NCBI GenBank assembly: GCA_002811675.1
Contig: PDIM01010376.1
Location: 1 to 37,388, forward strand
Direction: 5' to 3'
DNA: 37,388 bases
Source of the DNA: Ichthyosporea sp. XGB-2017a
Taxonomy: Eukaryota; Opisthokonta; Ichthyosporea
Part shown: positions 9,457 through 17,400 of the stretch, piece by piece
Position numbering within the stretch: position 1 is the stretch's first letter
Layout of the letters: each line of letters opens with the position of its first letter
The notes under the pieces: generated by a model
What the model was told of the DNA's origin: nothing
Databases searched by the model: none
What the model saw: the letters and a program-made list of their open reading frames with translations, nothing else
Translations under genes and position numbers: made by a program

Positions 9457-10416
9457 CTAAAAAAAACATTCCATATGCCGCTCAAATTTCTCCTTCAACC
9501 CTGTAGTGGATATACGCTCAAGCGGATTTTCAGAACACATAGATATCATTAACTTGTATAGATTTTTTCTGAAAGGTGGCATATTAATCTGACAACGAAG
9601 AATCGTTTCCAAATGTTCCTGCATCCCAGAAGCAGGAGGTACTTTCTTCGCGTTCATGATGTAGTATAGGATGCACGCGAGACTATACACATGTGCTTCA
9701 GGTCCAGAGTATGTACAACCTCTCTCTCTGGCCTCGGGGGCTTCGAAGCAACAATTGAATTGACAGTCTCTGGAGCTTTCATTCATACAAATGAGTGACT
9801 GTACCACATGACTTATTCCGCATATCTTCACAGTATAATCTTTATGCACAAGTACCTTACTGGGACACAGACCTGTATGGGACATGCCCTCTTGCTCAAT
9901 GAAGGTAATGCCACTGACCAAAGAAGAAAATAGGGAGCATATTTGACTAGATGACCAATCAGTGAGTGACGTGTGTAAAGATTCTGGTATATACTCATAT
10001 ACCAGGTAAAGCGAACCTTGAGTTTCCATACTATCTTTAGGAGAAGAAATATAAGGATGCGTTAGTCTAGATGTCAGTTGGCACTCATCTCTTTTCAACA
10101 GCATCACAGAGCTAGTCACTGTTTCATCGTTCTTTAGTATAATTTTTAGAAAATATAGCATGCCTGTTTCTTTATCTTCAACCAAGCCATACTTTCCCTT
10201 TTCAATTGATACCGCAAGCTCATACTTATTCTGCAGTGGGTGCTGGAGTGCATCGTCCTCTTCCACCACACCAGAATCTGTGGATAATCTGGGCTTTCGT
10301 TTCACAAATACTGGCTGTGGAATAGATGCCTCATCCCCCCTCCCACTTGCTGTGGTTGAGCTCACGTTGCTGCCCCTAGAGTTTGTAGGAAACAATCTAT
10401 CTGTTGTTCTTTCCAT
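9457..10416 (-). CDS. Protein pseudokinase
   Basis: Single exon, 319 aa from the first ATG in frame (10416). Residues 1-60 are a Ser/Thr/Arg-rich tail; 65-315 follow a kinase fold. The glycine loop is weak (E-K-G-K-Y-G), the beta-3 lysine is kept (Lys91 in Y-F-L-K-I) and a candidate alpha-C Glu is at 111. The catalytic loop reads S-H-T-G-L-C-P-S-K-V-L, so the HRD aspartate is Gly182. The DFG motif reads G-I-S (200-202), so the metal-binding Asp is missing. The APE motif is intact (226-228) and the alpha-F Asp is His242. Loss of both catalytic aspartates in an otherwise preserved fold argues for a pseudokinase acting as scaffold or allosteric regulator, in the manner of Tribbles or SCYL families, but I cannot assign a subfamily. 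The 5' side faces the 2.3 kb region shared with the Mondo-like gene. Confidence 0.8.
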   Translation of the reverse strand: MERTTDRLFPTNSRGSNVSSTTASGRGDEASIPQPVFVKRKPRLSTDSGVVEEDDALQHPLQNKYELAVSIEKGKYGLVEDKETGMLYFLKIILKNDETVTSSVMLLKRDECQLTSRLTHPYISSPKDSMETQGSLYLVYEYIPESLHTSLTDWSSSQICSLFSSLVSGITFIEQEGMSHTGLCPSKVLVHKDYTVKICGISHVVQSLICMNESSRDCQFNCCFEAPEARERGCTYSGPEAHVYSLACILYYIMNAKKVPPASGMQEHLETILRCQINMPPFRKNLYKLMISMCSENPLERISTTGLKEKFERHMECFF

Positions 10417-11163
10417 AATTGGTTTCAAACATAGTATGTAATTCGGTAGTCTTTCTTATTCTCATTGAACATTGATCTCATTTCAACATAAATCTTCTTT
10501 GTCAAAGTGTTTCTTCAGCAAAGAGACCTCACTTTCAATTACCAGGGCATATCCTGCACAATACTAGTAGCTGTACATGACGTACAGAGGCTTTACCTGA
10601 AGGTAAAATGTAGTTTAATTATACGTTACAATGTTTGCGCGTGACCGAACTACATGATATAGATAGCGGCCACGAGAGGCAGTTTAATATTATAATGAGA
10701 CGCTTGTCTTGAGTTGGTGCCATAATTATTATAAATGTTAATGGCACGTACCTGCAACGTCAAATAAATTAAAAACGTCGACGTCTATAATTCTATCATG
10801 TAATAAAATTGCAATGACCTAAAGGTCGGCTCGCTCGCCATTTTCTTCTTTAGGGTTATAGATAGTAGCGCAAATTCCAGGAGCCAATCAGAGGACGCCC
10901 TAAAAGTGTATTTAAATTGTCGATCAGTAAGGAGGAATCGCTCGCAAGCTCGCTCGATAATTTTTTATCACCTTATCACATGCACGCGCCCAAATTTGTC
11001 ATTTTAATTAAAAATTTAAATGGATGACCATCATGAGTACCATTCACGGATCAATAGTACTTTAAGGGACACTAGAACTATATTAGAGAGGAGAGAGAGG
11101 GTTACTTGTATAGTACAATGGCCACCATGAGTCATCATGATCACCAGTACGGGCCGGGTCCAC
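10417..11163. other. Upstream region of the pseudokinase gene
   Basis: First part of a 2.3 kb region between divergent genes. AT-rich with islands of GC; it includes cgctcg-containing stretches near 10829 and 10939-10956. No coding frame or RNA gene was recognised. Confidence 0.45.
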
Positions 11164-11226
11164 GATCGCGAGACATGCGCGCAGTACAAGCGGACTCGCG
11201 AGACATGTACAAGTGGACTCGCGAGA
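11164..11226. repeat. Short tandem repeat with CTCGCGAG palindromes
   Basis: Two and a half imperfect units: 11164-11193 (30 bp), 11194-11216 (23 bp) and a partial unit 11217-11226. Each begins with (A/G)(C/A)TCGCGAGA; the second unit also holds ACATGT/TGTACA overlapping palindromes. The first unit has a 7-bp insertion. A run of 14 T follows at 11229-11242. GC-rich inside AT-rich surroundings, so it stands out. The palindrome resembles the TCTCGCGAGA promoter element of animals, differing at one outer base. Confidence 0.65.
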
Positions 11227-11336
11227 GCTTTTTTTTTTTTTTCTTGCACGAAATTACAGTAATATTAACGAGGCCGTCGATGCATGAAGCAAGGACCAAA
11301 GTTCAAGCAAAACTTTAACCATAAATTATAAATTAT

Positions 11337-11389
11337 ATGAGTTTAAAAGAGAGCTTTTAAAAACCATAAAGCTGATGAGTTTAAAAGAG
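11337..11389. repeat. 15-bp direct repeat pair
   Basis: ATGAGTTTAAAAGAG occurs at 11337-11351 and again at 11375-11389, 38 bp apart, in AT-rich non-coding DNA. Function unknown. Confidence 0.7.
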
Positions 11390-11587
11390 TAAATATACGT
11401 ATAGTACGTAATATATTATACTTCCAGCTTGTAGAGCGGGGCTCAAAGTGCCCAAGGAACGGTTATAGTTGAATTCAGGTTTCTCCCAAGACGTACTAAG
11501 CAAAGAAGTTTTCTTTTTCTTGGTACATAATTACTCCGGAATTACTCTCATTTGAATTCTCGATCCGTTTGAATTTCTTTCTTTCTT

Positions 11588-11593
11588 CACGTG
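11588..11593. promoter_or_regulatory. CACGTG E-box upstream of the Mondo-like gene
   Basis: A perfect palindromic E-box, the core site of Myc/Max/Mlx-type bHLH-zipper dimers, about 1.2 kb upstream of the Mondo/Mlx-like start and about 1.2 kb upstream of the divergent pseudokinase. A carbohydrate response element would need a second E-box-like half at 5 bp spacing, which I do not see. One 6-mer can easily be chance. Confidence 0.25.
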
Positions 11594-11597
11594 ATCT

Positions 11598-11892
11598 ATG
11601 GACATTTCAGCAGAAACCCTTCATGCTTCGCTCCTCAGGAACGCACCTCCAGGCTCCAGAGCTGCACAGATTCATTTGGAAAAAGATGTCAAGTGAAGGC
11701 TATAAAGCAGGTCCTCTGTCTTTTCTTTTGAAGTCTTCATGATCAGCATAGGAGAAGAAGTCAATATGAGAGATGCATGTTTTTTGTGACAATAAATCGG
11801 AGGGAGAGTTTGTGGAACTGATGAAAGGTCATCTGCTTGTGTATAACCTACTACAAGAACAGAGTTTTATCAGCAGGCAACCCTTACAGTAA
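11598..11892 (+). pseudogene. Possible broken or spliced BolA-like gene
   Basis: Three coding-like pieces lie in line on the plus strand. The first (11598-11692) starts MDISAETLHASLLRNAPP, like the N-terminal helix of BolA proteins. A 41-nt GTGAAG..TTTTGAAG segment (11693-11733) can be spliced out in frame to give L-H-D-Q-H and then MFFVTI. A one-base frame change in the A-run near 11794-11796 then gives SEGEFVE, K-G-H-L-L-V-Y-N-L-L-Q-E, which mirrors the BolA pattern (hydrophobic strand, S-x-x-F, conserved His, then L-V). The His-Gly-Leu end of BolA is not visible in frame; an ORF from 11895 may or may not continue it. BolA proteins work with monothiol glutaredoxins in iron-sulfur cluster handling. 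The frame change means either a pseudogene, an assembly error or chance similarity. Confidence 0.3.
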
Positions 11893-12428
11893 CCATGTCA
11901 CAGAACCTAGAAGCCTATAACTCGACAAAACTAAGACTTCGCACGGTCTTACCACGAAGACTCAGTCTTATATTCTCATGGCACATTCGCACTGATAATA
12001 TTACTCTTGGTGCTTTCTTCAAGAGCTCTATGCAATGCGTTTCAACACAGCTGCCAGAACTGGTTATCTTTAGCGCAAACTTTATATAAAAATGAAAAAA
12101 ATGGAAGAGAATAAAGCAACTGAAGAACAAGACTCAACTCAAGTCACCCCACATTCCTTCATACCACATTGAACCAGAGCAAAGCTTTCTATCCTCAGCT
12201 ATTCATAATTCAGTTCCCGCTCACATTTGAATAAAACAAGTATAAATTATAAACGCGGCCTCAACAAATATTATTTTTTCTTCAGCTGGCGGGATTTATC
12301 ATGGGCCGGGGACCATGTGAAATGCAAGAAAAATGTTAACTATGGAAAACTCCATACAAAGTGATTGTCTTTTTCATCGAAACCTTTTTTTATTTTCTTT
12401 TTTTTTAGTTGTTATTTATTTTTTTTAG

Positions 12429-12459
<31 letters not shown>

Positions 12460-12704
12460 CTGTTTTCTTTTTTTCGTTTTTATTGATTTTTTTATTTTTA
12501 TTTGGTTAACTTTTGTTGTAGATATTTTTTTTCTTGTGTAAAGCGGAAGATCGAATCAATAAGGCATAGTAATAATAAGCGCCTGTATTCAATCATCATC
12601 TCATTCTCTCCTTTGTTAATTCACAACACAAACAGAGCACACTGTAGGGCACGCAAAGTATAGAGAGGGGAGAGAAGATTTGTTTTGATTTGTTTCCCAC
12701 ACTT
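11893..12704. other. Non-coding region with long T-rich tracts upstream of the Mondo-like gene
   Basis: Contains an open frame of 64 codons (11895-12089) of unremarkable composition and, at about 12387-12535, a long T-rich stretch with several T-homopolymers. Probably promoter and 5'UTR of the Mondo-like gene; no RNA gene recognised. Confidence 0.45.
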
Positions 12705-12720
12705 TATATATATATATATA
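12705..12720 (+). promoter_or_regulatory. TA-repeat, possible TATA region of the Mondo-like gene
   Basis: Eight TA dinucleotides ending 63 nt before the ATG at 12784. The distance allows a TATA-type promoter with a short leader, but the gene has long T-rich DNA upstream and the true start site is unknown. A second TA-repeat (12913-12925) lies within the intron. Confidence 0.25.
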
Positions 12721-12783
12721 GATCATTTTGTTTTGTTTTCATTTTAATTTAATAAGAGATTTGATTTTCGCATTAAAGAAGTC

Positions 12784-14664
12784 ATGGCGGATAAGGAGAA
12801 AAAGGTAAAAAAAAAGCGAAGAAAACAAAACGGATGCAAAGATTGAAGCAGAGTAGAGCAGGAAATCGCAATCTCCCTTCTTTGGTTTTCATGTACTGAT
12901 TAGTTTTATATGTATATATATATATGATACGTTGTGTTTTAGGCAAAGGATATGTTCAAGAGGGATCTTGCAGCTGTCTTTGGAAAGTATGTTGCAGAGA
13001 GTTCTCCGAATAATATGGATCTGCGCTGGAAAGAGTTTGAGTTGAGTAAGTTTCAAAGACCCACGCATAGTAAACATTATGGGGAGCGGCCTTCGTATCT
13101 GGCCTGGCGTCAGTGGAAAATCAAAAGTGCAGAGGATGCACAGAAGGAATTGGAAGAACGCGAGAGGGAAAAACGGGAAATCCAATTGGAGGCGCACAAG
13201 AAGCGGTTACAGGAGTTGAAGGCATACAAGGGACAGCTTGAGGGCAAAGGAAAGGGAAAAGGAGCTGCCTCATCGACACAGGCTCCGGTGGCTGAAGTTG
13301 ATACGGCCGAGGCTGCAAAGAGGATTGATAATGCAATCTGGCGTGCTTGGTATCGCCAAAGAAATCAACGTCTTGCGGAAAAGGGAGGGCAGGCACCTGA
13401 TTTGCGTAAGGATTCTGCATTGTCACAGTCTTTGTTAGAAAGCGGAGATTATGATACGCTATTGTCTCCTGGTAAATTGGACGAGTTGATTATGGAAGAT
13501 ATGGAGGATATTCAGATGGATATGTTCTCTAGTGTTCCTGAACTTGAGTTGTTTATTGAGCAAGTGTCTCGGGATATGAACTTTGAAAATTTGGGCGCAG
13601 TTGCAAATGCGACAGGCAGTAGTGCTACAGAGATAAAACCGGAACCAGCCGGTGCAGAGATTGGCACTGCTGTAAAGATGGAAGATGTGCAAGAAATGAC
13701 TGGGATTGTGGATAGTCAGGCATCTTCAGCAACGGGTTCTGTTCAAGGGGATACTTCTGATGGGGGAGCGGGTAGTAGTACGGGTACTGGTGATAGCAAG
13801 CGTAAAGTGATTGATAAAAATTCTGAAGATTATAAAAAGCAGAGGAGGGAAGCGCATATTTTGGCCGAAAAGAAGCGACGAAATAATATCAAGAATGGTT
13901 TGGATGATTTGCAGCAGATTCTTCCTAATTGTCAGAAAAAGTTTGCTGCTCAAACGTTTAGCAAAGCAACGATTCTGCAAAAGGCAATTGATTATATTCA
14001 GCATTTGACAAGAACTCGAAGTTCTTCAGAAGAGAATTTGTATGCATTGAGAAGAGAGGCGATGGCCCTTAAACTGCTCCAATTGAAACTTGCTGAGGCT
14101 CAAGCGGCACGCCAGAATCAAAATATGCTCGGGCTGGGTGGCAATATGGGAGAAAACAAGGCAACCATACAAAGGTCCCTGCCGGAGATGATCAAGTTTA
14201 TCATTTTCCGGCACATTGTTGACAAACTATTCCATACATTTAATGATATCATTTCATTGCAAAGCTTTGAGAGTCTCTGTTCATCTGTGTTTACGTGGCT
14301 GGAGCAATACAGTCGACCTGCAAACCTGCGGGATATTGCCCTTGAATCTCTTAGAAGTATTGGGGAGAAATACTTTGTAGCTGATCAAAGCCGCACAATG
14401 GCAAATGACATGCACGGGGGGGCGAATGCCTCTGCTCCCCAAACGGGTAGTGGGGCAGATAATGCTGGCAGTCAAAACTCTATTGCTTCACCATCCAATA
14501 TCACACATCATCTGCAAATGCATCAGCCGCACAACAACCATCACCAACAACAACAGCAAATTAACGGAAACAACGGGAGCGAAATTTCTCGACGACAGTC
14601 GTTGCCGACCACAAACGTTGGCCCTGCACACAACATCTGGGCACCTCCTAACTTTGGCATCTAA
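12784..14664 (+). CDS. Mondo/Mlx-type bHLH-leucine zipper transcription factor
   Basis: Exon 1 (12784-12804) encodes seven residues; a GTAAAA..TTTTAG intron joins exon 2 (12943-14664), giving 580 aa. The N-terminal part has Mondo-conserved-region hallmarks: L-R-W-K-E-F (34-39) and N-A-I-W-R-A-W-Y (137-144), the latter essentially as in MondoA/ChREBP. An acidic stretch follows (160-200: L-D-E-L-I-M-E-D-M-E-D-I). The bHLH is at about 306-365 with H-x-x-A-E-K-K-R-R (basic region, E-box contacts), then a zipper to about 400, and a Mlx/Mondo-type dimerisation and cytoplasmic localisation domain at 414-486 (F-R-H-I-V-D-K-L-F-H, V-F-T-W-L-E-Q). The tail is Gln/His-rich. Animal Mondo proteins sense glucose phosphates and bind carbohydrate response elements with Mlx. 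Glucose sensing here is inferred. At 580 aa it is shorter than animal Mondo (about 850-920) and longer than typical Mlx. Confidence 0.85.
12805..12942 (+). other. Spliceosomal intron (138 nt) of the Mondo-like gene
   Basis: GTAAAA at the 5' end and TTGTGTTTTAG at the 3' end, phase 0. Without it the protein would begin at the ATG at 12952, losing ten charged residues, so the short first exon is likely but not proven. Contains a TA-repeat. Confidence 0.65.
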
Positions 14665-14729
14665 TTGTTTTTTTTTAAGCCTTCATATCGCTTTATGTCC
14701 CTTCAAGGACGTAATATCTGAACTGATAA

Positions 14730-14735
14730 AATAAA
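14730..14735 (+). terminator. AATAAA polyadenylation signal of the Mondo-like gene
   Basis: AATAAA 66 nt beyond the TAA stop, in the 316-bp spacer that separates this gene from the convergent FMC1-like gene. On the other strand, TTTATT at 14829-14834 could serve the FMC1-like gene. Confidence 0.55.
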
Positions 14736-14980
14736 CAAAGGTAGATTTACACAAACGGAGTTGCTTTGTGCTTTTGCATCTTGGAGACTGCACTCCACCT
14801 TTTCTTTTTGTCTTGTTTACTTCAGTATTTTATTTATACAAAAATCAACTACTTTCAACCAATCGAAAGAAAAAAGGCAACATTAAATACTTCTTCTTTC
14901 AAAACGCCTCTCCACCCACACCTCCCTTTCACTCTCATTCGTCACATCTTCCCCCCAATCCAAGACTTTTAATTTAAAAA

Positions 14981-15571
14981 TCAATGCTTCTTTTCCTTGC
15001 TCTCACCATCTTTTCCCTCCTGTGATCCTTCTTCATCCTCATACGATGGCTGCTGAGGCAGCTGAAGGCCAACTCGAGTGGCGCTCATCTCGGTGAGTTG
15101 CTTTGTTGTGTACTTGTTTTCGATCCCCAAATGAAACTCCTTTACCAACTCCTTATGTTGATGATTAGACTTGAAATAGGTCGCTAAATCTTCCAGCGCC
15201 CTTGCCCACTTTAAATCAGAATCGCCACCCACACAATCTTTTTTGGTATTTTTTGTTTCCTCCAAGAATCCCCGAACAAAAAAGTTGTAATTCCTCGCAA
15301 TATGTCCCTGTTTTGTAATCTTCTGCTCCCATGGACTCATCTGTGAGAGATTCACACGTGATCCAGTCGCCCTTGGCCCTTTGTTATCAATATGCTTCAC
15401 ACACAAATACACAAACACAAAATTAGCGACAAAGTAACGACAAACAAAAAAAACCAACTACTAGAGAGAATCTCCTTTTTTGTTTCTTACATGTTTCCTC
15501 AGATGCCTGACAATGGATCTCACTGCCGCCAAGCGGGATGACGCAACAGAACTCGAGCTAGCTGCACTCAT
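14981..15571 (-). CDS. FMC1-like mitochondrial complex V assembly factor
   Basis: Two exons, 15571-15491 and 15394-14981, joined across a GTAAGA..GTGAAG intron (phase 0), give 164 aa. The first exon has an Ala/Ser start and the helix R-L-A-A-V-R-S-I-V-R-H-L-R-K-H, compatible with the LYR-like first helix of FMC1 proteins and with mitochondrial import. Exon 2 contains the helical A-L-E-D-L-A-T-Y-F-K-S-N-H-Q-H-K-E-L-V-K-E-F-H stretch and the diagnostic end V-G-L-Q-L-P-Q-Q-P, matching the V-G-L-K-L-P-x-Q-P end of human FMC1 (C7orf55). FMC1 helps assemble or stabilise the F1 part of ATP synthase together with the ATP12-type chaperone. A 50-residue insert with Gly/Asp and Lys between the helices and a charged Glu/Lys tail are additional to the human protein. 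It is convergent with the Mondo-like gene. Confidence 0.72.
15395..15490 (-). other. Spliceosomal intron (96 nt) of the FMC1-like gene
   Basis: On the minus strand it begins GTAAGA after a His codon and ends GTGTGTGAAG. Read-through would give a Lys/Arg-rich stretch and a stop, so splicing is needed to reach the conserved C-terminal exon. Confidence 0.8.
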
Positions 15572-16025
15572 TTTTTTGGTATGTCGTTGTAATTGATTTG
15601 TTTCTTTGAAATCGATTTCTCCCCCCCCTGGCCCTCCTTTTTTTTTTCTGTTTCTGTTTTTGCTCCCTTTAACAATACACAATCCCCCTTCCTTCTGGGT
15701 TCCCCTAGCTTTCTTTTTGTTTATGAAATAAAAGATCTGTGGAGATTGTGAAATTTCACTCAAAACACAAAATGAAGAAAACTACAAAAGGAAAAAAAAA
15801 AGAAAAAGGAACAAAAAAGAAAGTGAAACTTATTTTTTTTTGACCCACGTTGTAATTTTTTTTAAAGGACTTTTTTTTCTATTTTTTTTTGTTTTTCATT
15901 CATTTTGTTTTAATTAAATTTTGTTTTTATGAATTAGATTTGATTTTCATTGTTTTTTGTTTTTTTCTTTATTGATTTTGTATAAAATCTCAAAAAGAAA
16001 AGAAAAGAAAAAAAGAAAAACAACA
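15572..16025. other. Divergent promoter region between the FMC1-like and RRM-like genes
   Basis: 454 bp with long T-rich tracts (15831-15920) and A/G-rich segments. It should hold both 5'UTRs and promoters. Open reading continues upstream of both start codons only through low-complexity Lys or Phe-rich translation, so I set the starts at 15571 and 16026. Confidence 0.5.
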
Positions 16026-17213
16026 ATGAGGCACCTTGAGATATATCGTAAACTAGTCCAGAACTCCTTTAGTGGTGTACTGTGCCCAGTGTCCCATAGA
16101 ATCCCTGCCACAGTGAGGGGACTGGGAGTGCTGGGGAGGGGCGGGATTGGGAGCAAAGAGGGGGGGCGGGGAGTGTTATCGTGTGTGAGGGGGATCGGTG
16201 GAAGTAGCAGACGAGGAGGAAGAGGTGTTGTGAGTGGGGAGAAGGTGAGGGATGGTGTTGAGTATGTTTGTAGTGGTTATTATCAATATCGTTGTATTCC
16301 TCATGTTCGTGGGTTTTGCTCGTCTGCGTCCGTTGGGGTGACTGGAATTGAAAAGGATATTAATTCCGGGGAATCTGATAGTGATAAGTGTGAAGTGAGG
16401 ACTTTCGAGGGGTTGACGCGGGAGGAAGAAGGAGCATCTGAAGCCATTAATGGGGAAAATGTCGCAAAAGAAAAAATGGATAGTGATTGTTCGAATGAAA
16501 AAAGCTCTTCTTCTTTGTCCTCGGTGAGAAAAGTTCACAACGAATATTTACTGATTGAGAATATGCCTATGGAGTCTAATCTTTTGGATGTGAAGGCACT
16601 GTTTGATCGGTGGCAAAATGTTGCTGGGGAATATAAGATAAGCGAGGCATTAGTTTGCAGATCCCAAGGGGAGCCTTTAAAACACAGCAATCGGTGGATT
16701 GTTAAGTTGACCCGGGAGTATGATGAAGTGTCTGGGGAAAAAGATGATTTGCGCCATCAGAACTCTCAGCAACAGCAACAGCACACCGGGCGGTCTCTAG
16801 TGTTGGTTAATGGTGTTGATGTGGATGCTATGCTATTGTGTGACCATCTGAAGGGAGTCGGGCATCAGGGAGGAAGAGTCGATGTGAATATTGTGGAGGA
16901 AGAAGTGTTTGATCATTATGTGGACAATGCACTAATATATCCGGGACTGGGCAGGACAGTTCTTGCGTCTGGGTGGTCAGAGAACGTCCTACGAGAGCCA
17001 TCTGCCCTTGAAATGATATTTTCTGGATTTGGGATTGATTCAGAGCATGAGCAAAAGATGATTGTATTTCAAAGCAATAGCGTCATTTACTCTTTGGTTG
17101 TAATGGAAACTGAACAGGAAGCGAATCGATGCGTCAGGGAGTATCAAAATTCGCAAATGATGATCAATGGCGTAGAGTTTGCTTCAAAGATAAGGCTTTC
17201 TATCTTGTATTAG
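16026..17213 (+). CDS. Putative mitochondrial protein with RRM-like segments
   Basis: Single exon, 395 aa from the ATG at 16026, which has good context (acaacaATGAGG). Residues 1-100 are Arg/Gly/Ser-rich with few acids, compatible with a long mitochondrial presequence. Residues 105-165 are acidic and probably disordered. Two alpha-beta segments follow. The first starts E-Y-L-L-I-E-N-M-P-M-E-S (about 176), like an RRM beta-1/alpha-1. The second runs from about 300 to the end and includes E-M-I-F-S-G-F-G-I and a beta-alpha-beta like S-L-V-V-M-E-T-E-Q-E-A-N-R-C-V. Neither has clear RNP1/RNP2 aromatic residues, so RNA binding is a guess. I do not recognise an orthologue. Its 3' end is 187 bp from that of the SYLF-SH3 gene. 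Confidence 0.7.
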   Translation: MRHLEIYRKLVQNSFSGVLCPVSHRIPATVRGLGVLGRGGIGSKEGGRGVLSCVRGIGGSSRRGGRGVVSGEKVRDGVEYVCSGYYQYRCIPHVRGFCSSASVGVTGIEKDINSGESDSDKCEVRTFEGLTREEEGASEAINGENVAKEKMDSDCSNEKSSSSLSSVRKVHNEYLLIENMPMESNLLDVKALFDRWQNVAGEYKISEALVCRSQGEPLKHSNRWIVKLTREYDEVSGEKDDLRHQNSQQQQQHTGRSLVLVNGVDVDAMLLCDHLKGVGHQGGRVDVNIVEEEVFDHYVDNALIYPGLGRTVLASGWSENVLREPSALEMIFSGFGIDSEHEQKMIVFQSNSVIYSLVVMETEQEANRCVREYQNSQMMINGVEFASKIRLSILY

Positions 17214-17222
17214 AACTGGATT

Positions 17223-17228
17223 TTTATT
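17223..17228 (-). terminator. AATAAA polyadenylation signal of the SYLF-SH3 gene
   Basis: AATAAA on the minus strand, about 170 nt after the SYLF-SH3 stop and close to the end of the opposing gene, implying overlap of the convergent transcripts. Confidence 0.4.
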
Positions 17229-17247
17229 CAAAGTACGAGAAAGCAAC

Positions 17248-17253
17248 AATAAA
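17248..17253 (+). terminator. AATAAA polyadenylation signal of the RRM-like gene
   Basis: AATAAA 35 nt after the TAG stop of the plus-strand gene, within the 187-bp convergent spacer. Confidence 0.55.
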
Positions 17254-17400
17254 TTAAAAAGAATTCAATACACCATAAATATGTAAATATTCAGGTTCTT
17301 GTTTACAGTATAGGAAAGCACTTTTATTCCCACCCCAGCCCCGAAAGCTTGATTATTATAAGATGTAAAAGTAGGTACAGCAAAATGTTAAGCTCACAAC

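Noticed and set aside
11229-11242. 14-T run as an RNA polymerase III terminator
   Set aside because: No A-box/B-box or structured RNA was found upstream, and T-runs are common throughout the window.
11106-11318. Plus-strand frame of 70 codons over the CGCG repeats
   Set aside because: Its sequence comes from the palindromic repeats and the T-run (poly-Phe); no sign of selection for protein.
15572-15763. N-terminal extension of the FMC1-like protein
   Set aside because: The upstream in-frame sequence is Lys/Gly-rich low complexity typical of translated UTR; the ATG at 15571 starts a plausible import signal.
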